Source of the DNA: Macrostomum hystrix
Taxonomy: Eukaryota > Platyhelminthes > Macrostomidae
Length of the DNA: 64,000 bases
Assembly (NCBI GenBank): GCA_950097015.1
Contig: CATNEN010000003.1
Coordinates: forward strand, 13,745,001-13,809,000
Direction: 5' to 3'
Part shown: positions 34,975 through 45,580 of the stretch, in pieces
Numbering within the stretch: the stretch's first letter is position 1
Layout: the number at the start of each line of letters is the position of its first letter
Program-made: the position numbers and the translations under genes
Notes under the pieces: generated by a model
The model's database searches: none
The model's input: only the letters and a program-made list of their open reading frames with translations
Told to the model about the DNA's origin: nothing

Positions 34975-35330
34975 ACTAGACCAATAGACACGACAGCAAG
35001 GACCCACTTCAGCCCATTATGTTGACTACTGAGCCAATTAGGGTCTATGCAAAATCTATATGTGAGACTTGTGAGACCATAGACTCACATGCTCACATAT
35101 GTGTACATCTTCCCTGATGTTTTATCTGTGCCTTTGGTCTTTGGAGGTTGGCCTTAGCCCTCAAGGACATAAGGTGCATGAGAAGCCCACAAGTCTCCAA
35201 GCCTTTGTTGCATGGCTATGCTCCAGAAAAGTCAAGAACCTAAACTTAGGATAGTAAGGGACCTTGGGTACAAAAGACTAATGTGTTAACTGCTTTGCCA
35301 CCAACTGACGTCTAGACCTATTGGCTATCC
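34975..35330 (-). mobile_element. SINE family A copy, diverged
   Basis: Minus-strand blocks include ttggggcatagc-like head remnants, caacctccaaagaccaaagg, gatgtacacatatgtgagc and the closing gggctgaagtgggtcc. Diverged but collinear with the copy at 22276. Confidence 0.65.
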
Positions 35331-37178
35331 CTAGGGCAGAGCTTGCTCTGCCCCTGACCCCTATGGCTTTTGCCTCATGGGATAGGTGGCTTGGCTAGGC
35401 CTAACAAATTCAATATCAAATAGTTAGTATGATTGAAAAATTGGGTATGCTGCCACATGCACATGTATGATGTAGCACTGATGACTATTAGTAGCACTAG
35501 GCCTAGCACATAAAGTTGTTGACGAGAAAATTCACATTGTTTCACTGCCTATTTATAAGATTTTTTAGCTCATTTAACTTTTAAACATGCAAAATAAACA
35601 TTTTTAGCATAAACACTAGCCTTCTAATTTTTTCAGGCGTGCAACTAGCATAATCCAGACTTTATGGGGGGTGTCTATTATGTATAAATTGGTGCATTAA
35701 TTTAACATCTTAACATGGTGGGATAAACCATAATTGCTTAAAAATAAAGTATACACAAGATAGAAGCTTGTGAATACTTAATAATTGAACAATGATTTAT
35801 GCCTTGTGCAGACGTTTGTAAGACTATAGGCAGACACATCTACTATTAAAAGAATCGTCACATCAAGTCTTCACCGTCGGCATCTGTGTACGAACTTACT
35901 CGTCGTCGCGGGCTGAGGATGTAAAAATTGAAACTTTTAAACAAGTTTAAAATAGACAGCACCAAAAATTTAAAAAAAGAAATTAATTTTTTTATCTAAC
36001 TTTGAGCTATTTAAATAAATAAAATAAATAACCTACGTCGCTTAAACACAATACATTTGTTGTACTACACTTGCAATCCGTGCATGGGTAAATCAAGGAC
36101 CACTATAAGTCTTCTTCTAGTGGTCCTTGGGGTAAATTCAAAACGATCAGCACAAAAATAAAACAGCATATCCATAGTACTTTTCTACTAAAAAGATTGA
36201 TCTTTCAACAGAAATCGAAATAGAAACTGTAAATATGACTGTCTAAAACGGTTTAGCACAAAATGAAGCTTCAAATGCTTTTTGCTTAAAATTTATTATT
36301 GCCTTTAGGTAGCGATTCATGCAAATTACTTATGTCCGTACGTATGCACTGGTTGTTCAATTGAATTTTCTGATACTGAAAAACGACGAGCTTTGCACAA
36401 TTGTGCTTGGAATATAGAAAGCGAGCATCTGAAATTTTTTAATCATGCTTTGTCTTGGGATTTCAACAAGAAATCCGCACCTGATTTTTATCAGGTGTGG
36501 GAGGCCTTTTTCTTTATTCTAAAATCTCTGTCTCAAATATATATGTATATGCATATGTATTGTATTCACTTATGCCAAATCAATATGATTTATGTGTACT
36601 TGTGCAAATTGCCTGAAACAAATCTCTAGTAGATAGCGTATATATTGACTGTGTCCGAGCGGCAAGACACTCCAATTATTATCCTCTACCATTGGCAATC
36701 TATTCAGTCCATTAAGGCTCCCAATGGATTAAAATTGCCCAGTCTCCACGCACGTATAGAACTCACTCTGGAATTTCCTTTCTTATTTTGGATTTTATCC
36801 CTTGCTTCAATCTGGTTATTAACCTTCCTTTAATTCTTTATTTAATCTGACTCTTAGCGTATGACTTTGTCCAGTCAACCTTCAACTCTGAGAAATAATC
36901 AACACAGAACTCAATTTCAATCTGATGTATTACACTGCTATTGGGGCCTTTTAGCCAAAACGTCAAGTCTGTCTTTTTGGCATCCGCTAGAGGGTTATAT
37001 TTATACTCCCGGCCGTCCGCACAAGGGAGGGGGAAAACGTAACACTTTAAAAAAAACCCTTCGAGTAAAAAAACGTTTTTGCGGGAATTCGGTTTAGAAG
37101 TTATACGATATTAAAACGGGTCTGCCTCACAGGTTTTTAATCAGATTTTAACTAGAATTTAATGTCCGTTAATTTTTG

Positions 37179-37527
37179 TGTAACCTAACTGACGCCATTT
37201 CTTTTTGATATACAACACATGAAGCTGAAAATTGACAGAAATGCGCAGAGATAGATAATATTTTCGTATATTTTCGTTATTACTTTATTCAAAGATGGCA
37301 AGCTTCGGGTCTGCACAAAATGTAACCTAACTGACGCCAAATTTTTGCCTCTAAAGCATAAAATATCTGGAATCAGAAAATTTCCTTTGAGAGTTTGTTA
37401 CAGACTCCAACCACGTATCGTACGGCAAAAAAAGCGGAAATTTTAACGCTTGTAACGCTTTTAACGCATTAACGTCCGGCCAGAGGCAATGGAAATAGCA
37501 TAAATTAAATGTAACCTAACTGACGCT
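37179..37527. repeat. three dispersed copies of tgtaacctaactgacgc
   Basis: The 17-mer tgtaacctaactgacgc occurs at about 37179, 37321 and 37510 in the same orientation, separated by unrelated AT-rich sequence of about 125 and 172 bp. It is not a simple tandem array. Function unknown. Confidence 0.7.
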
Positions 37528-37938
37528 TGCAGGCAAATAGGCTAGCACAAGATCGAAAATATAAAAAATTTAACAAATATACTAAAATTCGAATGAAAAT
37601 TACTTCGTTTTCGTGCTTGCAATGTCACCTGTCGTTGCTCCATGTTGGAACTCGTCGAATTAGTTAAATTTGATTCGACCAAAGAAACAAAAGTTTTCAG
37701 ACACGAAAAATGCTATCATTTCTGGATTTACCCGCGGTCGTGAATCTTGATCTCTGTCTTCTGAATCTGAATCTTTGAGCTCGCCTACTTTTAATTTCTC
37801 CAAAAAATGTAAAGTACTTTAAAGAGAAATTAAAGTACTTTTAGCTCACCCCAAGGGGCCATGGCTGGAAGTTAGGACTCTATGCCAGGTATTCTCAGGT
37901 AGTAGACGGTTCAAAAAGAGAGAAATTTTGCATAGGGG

Positions 37939-38545
37939 CAGTGTACTTGGGCGCGTTACTCGTTACTAGCTACCATTGATTACATATTTTTTGCAACGTT
38001 ACTTTTTTCGTTGCCATGGGCTTGTAACGAAAATGATGGTACCGAGTCGTTACCACCTGTGTGCATTTCCCGTTACCTGTTTCGTTAACTGTTTCCGAAC
38101 AAAAATAGAAGGAAATTAGCAGCACCGTTCAGCATTATTTCAGCATTCAGAAACGTTTTAAATTGTCAGTTTTTTCGAACTACTAGTATAAAAGATAGTC
38201 AAATTTATATAATTATCAACTATATCTTGCGATTTCTTAGTTTTATATTGATAAAATTTTGCATTCATTTTGAATTAAAGTTTTTTGCTTTTGCTGCGAA
38301 CGGCAAATTTTGCGAAATATTTTTTATATTTGTCAATCCATAGCCTGACTATAGACTGTAACTTTACTCTAACGACAATATTGTATTACTAATCAATAAT
38401 CAGTGTATTATCAATCTAGAAAGTAACGTTTAAAATTAATTTGAATATTTTTTGTATTTTTCGTTATCCAATTTTTCCGTTACCAAATAGTCAGTAACGA
38501 TCGTTATCGTTATCGCCGTTACTTTTTTGGTAACAGGGAGAAGGG
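37939..38545. mobile_element. possible degraded hAT-like element rich in GTTAC/GTAAC
   Basis: The left side begins cagtgtacttgggcgcgtta and has repeated gttac motifs. The right side has inverted gtaacg/cgttac motifs ending in ggtaacaggg. Elements with CAGTG ends and GTAACGCGTTAC cores are a known hAT-type pattern. No target duplication was confirmed. Confidence 0.3.
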
Positions 38546-39707
38546 AGAAGGGTACAAAACGATCTGGCGGTACGCAATGCAAGGATCGCTTTAATGCATT
38601 AGAGACAAAAACACTCACTGAACCCGTGAGCTGGCAGTCTGGCAACCGGTGACGGAAGCGATGTACGATCCTGGTTAAACAAGGTTGAACAAGGATGTCT
38701 CCTGACGAGCTTCGCACTCACTTGTTTATATAGAGCCAGAGTCAATCACGCGCGCACGCAATGATCGCATGATCCGTCCGACCTTGACCGATTTTCGAGA
38801 TAGCCGGATCACGTGATGAAAAATTATGCCCCTAAATTTGCTGCAACATCACAGTGAAAATCATAAATATTTAAATTAATTTAATAAATATTCTACTTAT
38901 TAGTTATGAATTCTGATCTTGATGAATTTGTTGACAAATCACTTAAGATGAGAGGTAGTAAAACAAGTTATGAATTTTGAAACCAAGGTTCTACTGCACT
39001 TATAACAACGGTTATACTACAGTGGTCCTTGTATGAAACCTTAAGCATATGAAAAGAAGGTTCTGCTAAAATTGTCTATATACTTTCATTAACGTTGCCA
39101 AGTTAAATTTGATTATTTTCCTGGCATCTTAGTGTATCAGGGCTTATCACTTTATCTTTCTCTCCCTGTTGTAGCGTATTACTCCAACCGAATGGACTCT
39201 CTTTACTCTATATCAATTCTGCACGTATTCCTATCTACTGACTGTAGGCCCTGAAAAGGGCCGTTTTACCTTTTAATACTCCACGACTCTTGTGTCCACG
39301 GGACTATCACTCTATTGGTAGCGCACTCGCACTGGCACGAGCGGTCTCTCTCTCTAAGGCTTTCACAGAATGGTTACACTCCCAGTCTCTGAGGCGTATT
39401 CCTGGACTGGAGGGTCACAGCGCGCCTAAGTCTCAATCAGAGGAGAAAGAAATTAACACCTTTTAAACAAACAAACCTTATTTCTAGGTTTTGCACAGTA
39501 TTAAGAACTGGGTGTTTGTTTTATTCATCAAACTTCTCACAGAATTTATACTTTGCCTGTTTCACAATAGTTATAATATTTATTGCATTACATGTATAGA
39601 AAGTACTTATAAAATTAAAAATAGGAAACGTCTGTTCTTAAACTATACCAATCTACGCCCTTCTTCATTAGTAAGAATATAGGCATGCACTATCTTTTGA
39701 GAAGCTT

Positions 39708-39926
39708 TCAGTGCATCAGTTTGAAGAGAGCGCTAGTCTCGCTTTCATTCGAAGAGTCATTGAAAACAGCAACGGCTCGCAAGGTGCCGTTCAGCATCCA
39801 GTTATGAGTGTAGCTGAATCCCAGAGTGAAACAGGATGATAAATCAAAATAGTCACTCGGGGCTGTCACGCTGTGAAAACGAAACTCCAAAGCCGGAGCA
39901 ACAATGGAATCGTAGATCATGTTTAG
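39708..39926 (-). pseudogene. in-frame open continuation after the TAG of the secreted-protein gene
   Basis: Directly after the TAG at 39927-39929 the same reading frame stays open for about 73 codons. The translation has SDYFDLSSCFTLGFSYTHN and two N-glycosylation sequons (NGT, NDSS), loosely like the start of a concanavalin/laminin-G-like fold. It could be a decayed 3' part of the gene, a stop-readthrough extension or chance. No intron boundary that removes the TAG was found. Confidence 0.4.
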
Positions 39927-40373
39927 CTAAGTCCGATCATATGAAGGCGAAATGACGGCGAAGTCAACGAAATTGTTGGATGATAAAATGTTTGCAGCAC
40001 AGCTGTGGAGTGCGTAGGTCCCACTGCTGGATTGTCCATCGATGAGGTGGCACACGACAATGTACTTGAACAGCGAGCACATGCGAGTGTCCGAGTCGAA
40101 CTGGGCCACCAACAGACCGCTCATCGTGTTCGCGATGCCGACGCACATGAGCTTGCTCGACACTCGCCTGGTCTGCAGAGCCAGAGCGTCGGGCAGACAC
40201 CGCGGCGTCTCCACTCTGAGCCACTCGACCTCGCTGCCACAGCGGGCCAGCTGGGCGAGGCTCAGGAGCAGAGCGAGGCCTGAAGAAGATTGATGCAAAA
40301 TTATTTTTGTTTGACGCCACGGTACTCAAACTCTGGGAGAAGTTCCCAAAGACTTACTTGTCAGACGTAGCAT
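39927..40373 (-). CDS. small predicted secreted protein, two exons, family unknown
   Basis: Exon 1 is 40358..40373 (ATG, five codons plus one base, donor GTAAGT). Exon 2 is 39927..40279 after a TTCTTCAG acceptor. Splicing produces MLRLTSLALLLSLAQLARCG, a much better signal peptide than the unspliced ORF gives, which supports the exon pair. The mature part of about 100 residues has several cysteines in an arrangement vaguely like a PAN/apple domain (MCVGIANTMSG followed by FDSDTRMCSLFKY). The CDS ends at a TAG followed by CTA, with the frame open beyond it. The 3' LTR of the gypsy-type element lies about 470 bp upstream of the start, in the same orientation. Family assignment is a guess; the signal peptide and splice pair are good. 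Confidence 0.6.
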
Positions 40374-40487
40374 GAATGCAGGCCGGATAATGGAAACTGC
40401 TGGAAGCGGGCCGTTGCTGTGGAAGTAAAAATCGAACCATTTCCGAATTACTGCGGCCTAAAATAGGCCTACCTGGCCCAGCAAGGC

Positions 40488-40685
40488 TCAGTGAATGTCA
40501 TCGGAGTTCTCGGAGTTGGAATTCTCAGCTGTCGCACGAGCGACTCGCCCGGCTCTGCTTTTCCACTTTTCGCTTTTGATTTTCTCGACAGAAGCCGGCA
40601 CTTTCAGTAGCGTTGTTTCTGGGCATTGTCTGCAGTTATCCATGAGACTCTGCATTTTCCGACAAATAATGTATTGTCTAATCAA
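40488..40685 (-). CDS. small ORF of 65 codons between LTR and secreted-protein gene, unknown
   Basis: A minus-strand ORF with non-repetitive composition. It has CRQCPE, a lysine/arginine-rich middle (KIKSEKWKSRAGR) and an Asn/Ser/Asp-rich end. No domain is recognised. It lies between the LTR promoter and the secreted-protein gene on the same strand, so it may be part of an upstream untranslated exon. Low confidence that it is translated. Confidence 0.25.
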   Translation of the reverse strand: MIRQYIICRKMQSLMDNCRQCPETTLLKVPASVEKIKSEKWKSRAGRVARATAENSNSENSDDIH

Positions 40686-40846
40686 AATCCGAATTCCTGC
40701 TCAACGTAAGCCAAAAAAACCATTGCGGTTTGTTTGGGCATTTTGCTAGGCAAATAAAATGCGATAGCTGGATAATCAGAGGGCAGGATCTTTTACTGCA
40801 TAGTCCCAGACCATCTGCCAGTGAATCTGCGCAATTGTGTTATTGT

Positions 40847-41180
40847 TGTTGTATTCTTGAAGTAACGAATACAGAGATTCCAATTGTAGTGTTGGTAAAT
40901 GTAAGTATAGCGCCGAAAGGAGCACTCGGCAGTCGACTGGATAAGCGTATATTTGTAACAGCAGTATTATTAAATACTGGAAAGTTTTTTGAGTGTGCGC
41001 ACCGCGCGGGGGTTTCTATTTATAGCCTGGGGAGCGAGTGGGAGAACTTTCTAGAAAGTTCTCATAGATAGCCCGCTGGGGGAGGCGCAGAGAAGATTCT
41101 GGAAACAACAGAGTGTTATAACAAGTGGTAGAAAGTTCTAGAAAACTATTTACGGAATTATCGTAACGAAACCCACAACA
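40847..41180 (-). repeat. 3' LTR of element 1
   Basis: 334 bp, identical by eye to the other LTR. It contains a minus-strand TATA box (41017-41025) and heat-shock elements at 41044-41061, 41092-41104 and 41131-41143. An antisense 73-codon open frame runs through both LTR copies and is considered fortuitous. Confidence 0.96.
41017..41143 (-). promoter_or_regulatory. 3' LTR promoter with HSE cluster facing the secreted-protein gene
   Basis: A copy of the 5' LTR promoter: three perfect HSEs upstream of CTATAAATA on the minus strand. Transcription from here would run out of the element toward the ORF at 40488-40685 and the secreted-protein gene starting at 40373. Confidence 0.65.
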
Positions 41181-41218
41181 CCTCCCCACCAAAACTGTGA
41201 GTACAGCTGATAGAAAGT

Positions 41219-44200
41219 CTATAAGTCCATTTGTAGCCGTGGCTTTCGCTGCCTAGCCGACCGTCGTGGATTATCTGGTCCGTAGGGCGGCGGGTGTTGG
41301 ACTTGGTCCGGCGCTCGCCATCCTGGAGGCCTGGGTCGAGATCCTGGATGTGCCACCGCTGGTGTGGCCGGCAGCATCAGGTGGCCGGCCGTTTCGTTTT
41401 GTTGAGTCGGCAGTGATCCTGGCTCGCTGTCTTCCGCGGACACGTGTCGCGGTTGAAGCTGGTCGAAGTGCCGTCGCCACACCGGGCCGCTTGGGACAAC
41501 CTTGACGTTGACGCTGCGGCTGCCGTGCCGCTTGGTGACCACTGCCGGAACCCAGCGGCCTTCCTTCTCGCGGCGTGGTCCGTAGTAGCGAGCGTAGACC
41601 GGATCTCCGACGTTGTAGCCTTCTCGGACGCGAGACACCTTTTTCCGAGCTCTGGACTCTTCGGCCTGCTTGACTTGGCGATCCTGGGCGAGATGGGCTG
41701 GAGATGGCAGCAGAGTATCAATCTGCGTCCTGATCTGCCGGCCATTTAGGAGTTCGCTCGGAGAGTAGCCGTTGACCGCAGGAGTCCGTCGGTACTGCAT
41801 CAGGAACTGCTGTAGCGCCCTGGCAGGTGGCAGGCTGGATTTCTTCAGGGCCTTCTTGAAGGTCTGAACCAGTCGTTCGGCCGCTCCGTTTGTTGCAGGA
41901 TGATACGGAGCTCCTGTGAGGTGCGCGATGCCGTGTTCGCGACACCAAGCTTGAAACTCCTCAGCCATGAATGCCGCTGCATTGTCTGTGACGATGGCGT
42001 GAGGGTAGCCGAAGTGGGCGAAGTCTTCTTCCAGAAGCTCGATCGTTGCCCGCGTTGACATGGATTGCGTCGGGTGTATGCACGGGTACTTCGAGTAGGC
42101 GTCCGTGAGCACTAGCCAGTTGGTGCCGAGGAAGTTGACTGCGTGATCCAGATGTAGGCGACTCCAAGGCTTCTCAGGCATCATCCACGGATGGACGGCG
42201 GCCTTTGGCGGATGATTTTGGTGCTCAGCACAGCTGTGGCAGCCGTGGCACAGGTGCTCGACGTCGTCGTCGATGTTCGGCCAGTAGACTGCCGATCGAG
42301 CCAGCTGCTTCATCCTCTGTATTCCAAAGTGTCCGAGGTGGAGGATTTTCAGCACCTCATTCCGGAGGTTCCGAGGAATCACAAGACGACAGCCATGCAG
42401 AAGACATCCGTTGCAGCAGGACAGCGAATCTTTGACCTTCCGCAGGCGGGCCAGCTCAGCGTCCTCGTCTCGTCCGATTGGCGGCCAACCTTCTCGACAG
42501 TAGCGCATGGCGGTGGAGATGACTGGGTCCCTCGATGATTCCTTGGCTACGGCTGAGGCGTCAGCCGGCCGGATCTGCAGGCTCAGGACCTTGATCGCAC
42601 AGACCATGTCGAAGTCGGCTGTGCTCTCCTCCCCGTCGAAGTCTAGGTCGTCTCCGACTGGCAGGCGACTCAGGGCGTCCGCATTTCCGTGACTCTTCGT
42701 CTGGCGGTACTCGATTTCGTAGGTGAAATTGTGGAGCAGGTTCGCCCAACGAGCCAGTCGGTTTGCCGCCATCACTGGTGTCTCCTTCTCGGGCCCGAAT
42801 AGAGAAATCAACGGCTTATGGTCCGTGACCAGGATGAACTTGCGGTTGAACAAGTATTGGAAAAACTTCTTTAGGCCGAAGATGATTGAAAGGGCTTCCT
42901 TCTGAATCTGAGGATAGCGGCGCTGAGCATCCGTCAGAGACTTTGAAGCGTTGGCGATCGGCCGCTCGCTACCATCCGGGTAGCGGTGGAACAGGACGGC
43001 GCCGATCCCGACGTTGGATGCGTCGCAGGAGAGCCCGAGAGGGAGGTCGGCATTGTAGTGGACCAGCACGTTGTCCGACGAGAGCTCCTCCTTGATCTGG
43101 TCGAAGGCCCGCTGCTCTGCGTCTTTCCAGGTCCACGGTGTGTCCCTCCTGGTGAGCCGGTACAGCGGCTCGGAGATCGTGGCCATGCTTGGCGGCAGAA
43201 ACTTCGCGTAGAACTGGACCGAGCCGAGGAATGACCGGAGGCTGGACACGTCCTTTGGTGGAGGCATTTCGCGGACAGCGTCCACCTTGGTTCCCTTGGT
43301 GATGCCTTCTTTTGACAGTACATAGCCAAGGTACTCGATGCTGGGCATGGCGAATTTGCACTTCTCCCGTCGGCAGCGAAGTCCCTTGTCAGAAAGGCGT
43401 TGGAAAAGCCGGCGTAGGTTTGCGAGATGCTCATCAGCGGTCGCGCCGCCGACCAGGTAGTCGTCCAAGTAGAAAACGACTCCGGGCAGATCACCGGCTA
43501 CCATTTCCATGATGAACTGGAACTCACCCACTGCAGACTTCGGGCCGAAAGCGAGCCGCTTCTGAAGAAGCACACCCCGGTGGGTGCTCAGTGCCAGGCG
43601 CCTCTGACTCATCGGTCCCAACTCGATCTGGTTGTAGGCGTCGGCCAGATCTACCTTTGAGAAGCAGTAGCTGCCTCCCAGCTTCTGTAGCAGTTCCTCT
43701 GGGAGGGGCAGCGGGTGACGGTTGTCTTCCAGCTGCGGGTTGATAGTGCACGAGTAGTCTCCGCAGACTCGCAGTTTCGGCTGTTCTGAGCCGGTCGAGG
43801 GCTTTCGCACGGGGACCACGGGCGTCCCGTAGTCATTGAAGTCAGTAGGCTCCCAGATGCCTCTCCTGATGCCCTCGTCGTAGGCGCGCTCGAGCTCCTC
43901 GCGGATGGCGAAGGGGACAGGCCTAGCCTTCCGGAACACCGGCTTTGCATCCGGGTTAAACTGCAACTCGAGCTTGAAGTCCTTGAGGCAACCCAGCTCG
44001 TCCTTCCACAGGTCCGGGAATTCGTCGCAAAGATTTCGGCAGGCCTTTTGAAGAGCCTCGTCCGGCGGCAGGTGGTCAAACACTGCGTTGACTTCTTGAA
44101 TGGCGCTGGCAGCGCCGAGCAGTTTGTCGACGGAGATTCCCAACAGCTTCGTGGCGGTCCGGCCGAGTAGATTCAAGCCGGGCACCTGTGTGACGATGTA

Positions 44201-45481
44201 CTGGATGTCGTGCTCATGAGCTGAGCCAGGCAATGTCGTTTTCCCGACGAAGGTACCTAGTACAGGTAAGTCGTGTCGGCTGGCGGACTCGTAGCGTGAC
44301 ATCGCTACTTCGAGCGGCGGCGTCCCCAGCTTCTTCCAGAATGACTCTGTGATGAAGTTGCCGTTTGTCGCAGTGTCGACCTCGATGGCGAGAGCCTTGC
44401 CTTGGATGTGGATCGACACTTCCAGCTTAGGCAGGTCGTCCTCGGTTCGGGCTACAGCATGTACAAGCACATGCTCCTCGACCTGTTTCACTGGCTTCTT
44501 GAAGTTCGCCGCAGGGGCAGATCCTTTGGCCTTGGAACGGCAGACAGGTTCTTGGTGACCCACCTTTTTGCAGTGCCGGCAGGTCGCGTCTTTGAATCGG
44601 CAATCGTTTGCCCGATGGTTCTTCGCTCCGCAGCGGTAGCACGAACCAGACGCAGAGTCAGTAGTAGACCTGAAAGCAGTAGAATCGGTCGTAAATTTCG
44701 CCGAAGTGGCTCCGGGTCGCCGAACCTTCTGCTTAACCTTGTTTACGGGGCTGGATTTGTCGCCGTAAACCGTCTCCTTGGCGACTCGGGCGGCTTCCTC
44801 TGTCTCGATGGCGAACTCGACAGCCCGGGCGAACGTGAGCTCTTCCACCTTTAATTTGAACAAAGCTTTGAGTACTGCTTCGTTCCTCACTGAGCAGATG
44901 AAACGCGTGCGCAGCGCCTCGTCCAGTGGATCTTTGATGGAAGAGAAATCGCAGGTGGTTGCATCCTGGCGGATTCTCGCAGCCAGTTCCTGGATCGTCT
45001 CACCCGGTTTCCGCCGCATGTCGCTCCAGAACCGGAAACGCTCCCGCACGATGAAGCACTTGGTGTCATACTGTTCTTCCATGAACTTCTCAATCTCGTC
45101 CATAGTGAGCTTGTTGATCTCCTTCCGCGGCGTCTGCTGCGCTGCCAAGTTTGAGAGAAGCTTGTAGACAGACGGAGACTGGTTCGTCAGGAACACCTGA
45201 GCCTTCTTGTCGTCGGGTATGGAGTTCGCGCCCGTGAAGGTGCAGAATCTGGCCAAGTAGTCGGGCCAGAGCTCGGACGTGGCGTCGAATGGCGAGAAAC
45301 CCGGAGTCGACGTCGTCACATGTGTCGGCAAAGCTGCAGCCTGGGACTGGTCCGCTGCAGGCTTTAGAGACCGAATGAGGTCGAGCATCATCTGCCGGTC
45401 AGCGTTCCGCTGTTGGCGCTCTTCTTCCATCTGCTGCCGTAGGAGGCTGATTATATCCTCGTCTTGCATCGTTTCGGGCAT
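41219..45481 (-). CDS. Gag-Pol polyprotein of element 1
   Basis: A single 1420-residue frame. Gag occupies the first 320 residues or so and ends in two CX2CX4HX4C zinc knuckles (281-294 and 301-314). The aspartic-protease region near 369 reads DTA where DTG/DSG is usual. Reverse transcriptase has YLDD near 671, preceded by a conserved VDLADAYNQI block. RNase H starts around LGLSCDASNVGIGA. Integrase has the HHCC zinc finger (HLGHFGIQ to CHGCHSC) and a DD35E-type core (LHLDH, VTDNAAAF, NGAAERLVQ). The order protease-RT-RNase H-integrase defines the Ty3/gypsy group. Gag and pol are fused in one frame, without a frameshift. GC content is far higher than in the flanking DNA. The protease glycine change is the only odd catalytic feature. 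Confidence 0.96.
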   Translation of the reverse strand: MPETMQDEDIISLLRQQMEEERQQRNADRQMMLDLIRSLKPAADQSQAAALPTHVTTSTPGFSPFDATSELWPDYLARFCTFTGANSIPDDKKAQVFLTNQSPSVYKLLSNLAAQQTPRKEINKLTMDEIEKFMEEQYDTKCFIVRERFRFWSDMRRKPGETIQELAARIRQDATTCDFSSIKDPLDEALRTRFICSVRNEAVLKALFKLKVEELTFARAVEFAIETEEAARVAKETVYGDKSSPVNKVKQKVRRPGATSAKFTTDSTAFRSTTDSASGSCYRCGAKNHRANDCRFKDATCRHCKKVGHQEPVCRSKAKGSAPAANFKKPVKQVEEHVLVHAVARTEDDLPKLEVSIHIQGKALAIEVDTATNGNFITESFWKKLGTPPLEVAMSRYESASRHDLPVLGTFVGKTTLPGSAHEHDIQYIVTQVPGLNLLGRTATKLLGISVDKLLGAASAIQEVNAVFDHLPPDEALQKACRNLCDEFPDLWKDELGCLKDFKLELQFNPDAKPVFRKARPVPFAIREELERAYDEGIRRGIWEPTDFNDYGTPVVPVRKPSTGSEQPKLRVCGDYSCTINPQLEDNRHPLPLPEELLQKLGGSYCFSKVDLADAYNQIELGPMSQRRLALSTHRGVLLQKRLAFGPKSAVGEFQFIMEMVAGDLPGVVFYLDDYLVGGATADEHLANLRRLFQRLSDKGLRCRREKCKFAMPSIEYLGYVLSKEGITKGTKVDAVREMPPPKDVSSLRSFLGSVQFYAKFLPPSMATISEPLYRLTRRDTPWTWKDAEQRAFDQIKEELSSDNVLVHYNADLPLGLSCDASNVGIGAVLFHRYPDGSERPIANASKSLTDAQRRYPQIQKEALSIIFGLKKFFQYLFNRKFILVTDHKPLISLFGPEKETPVMAANRLARWANLLHNFTYEIEYRQTKSHGNADALSRLPVGDDLDFDGEESTADFDMVCAIKVLSLQIRPADASAVAKESSRDPVISTAMRYCREGWPPIGRDEDAELARLRKVKDSLSCCNGCLLHGCRLVIPRNLRNEVLKILHLGHFGIQRMKQLARSAVYWPNIDDDVEHLCHGCHSCAEHQNHPPKAAVHPWMMPEKPWSRLHLDHAVNFLGTNWLVLTDAYSKYPCIHPTQSMSTRATIELLEEDFAHFGYPHAIVTDNAAAFMAEEFQAWCREHGIAHLTGAPYHPATNGAAERLVQTFKKALKKSSLPPARALQQFLMQYRRTPAVNGYSPSELLNGRQIRTQIDTLLPSPAHLAQDRQVKQAEESRARKKVSRVREGYNVGDPVYARYYGPRREKEGRWVPAVVTKRHGSRSVNVKVVPSGPVWRRHFDQLQPRHVSAEDSEPGSLPTQQNETAGHLMLPATPAVAHPGSRPRPPGWRAPDQVQHPPPYGPDNPRRSARQRKPRLQMDL

Positions 45482-45580
45482 GATTGTAGTAGCTTGATCC
45501 TTCGGTCAATAGTGACAGTCGTTGTAGATTAGACGTCCTCGAAGTTGATCAAGATCCTGCTTGCGACGCCAGAAAATCCC

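Noticed and set aside
35900..35930. 13-nt microexon on the minus strand (CCTCAG acceptor and GTAAGT donor close together)
   Set aside because: No flanking coding exons were found on that strand within several kilobases, so the splice-like motifs are probably chance.
36092..36128. Perfect 11-bp hairpin aaggaccacta with its complement
   Set aside because: No surrounding gene, repeat family or terminator context gives it meaning. Single short hairpins are expected in several kilobases of AT-rich DNA.
40864..41071. Open reading frame across the LTR on the plus strand, duplicated at 45593-45805
   Set aside because: It is antisense to the element, identical only because the LTRs are identical, and crosses the promoter region with the HSEs.
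41266..45497. Many plus-strand and alternate-frame ORFs across element 1
   Set aside because: They overlap the intact 1420-codon gag-pol frame with its recognisable domains. High GC content reduces stop codons in the other frames.
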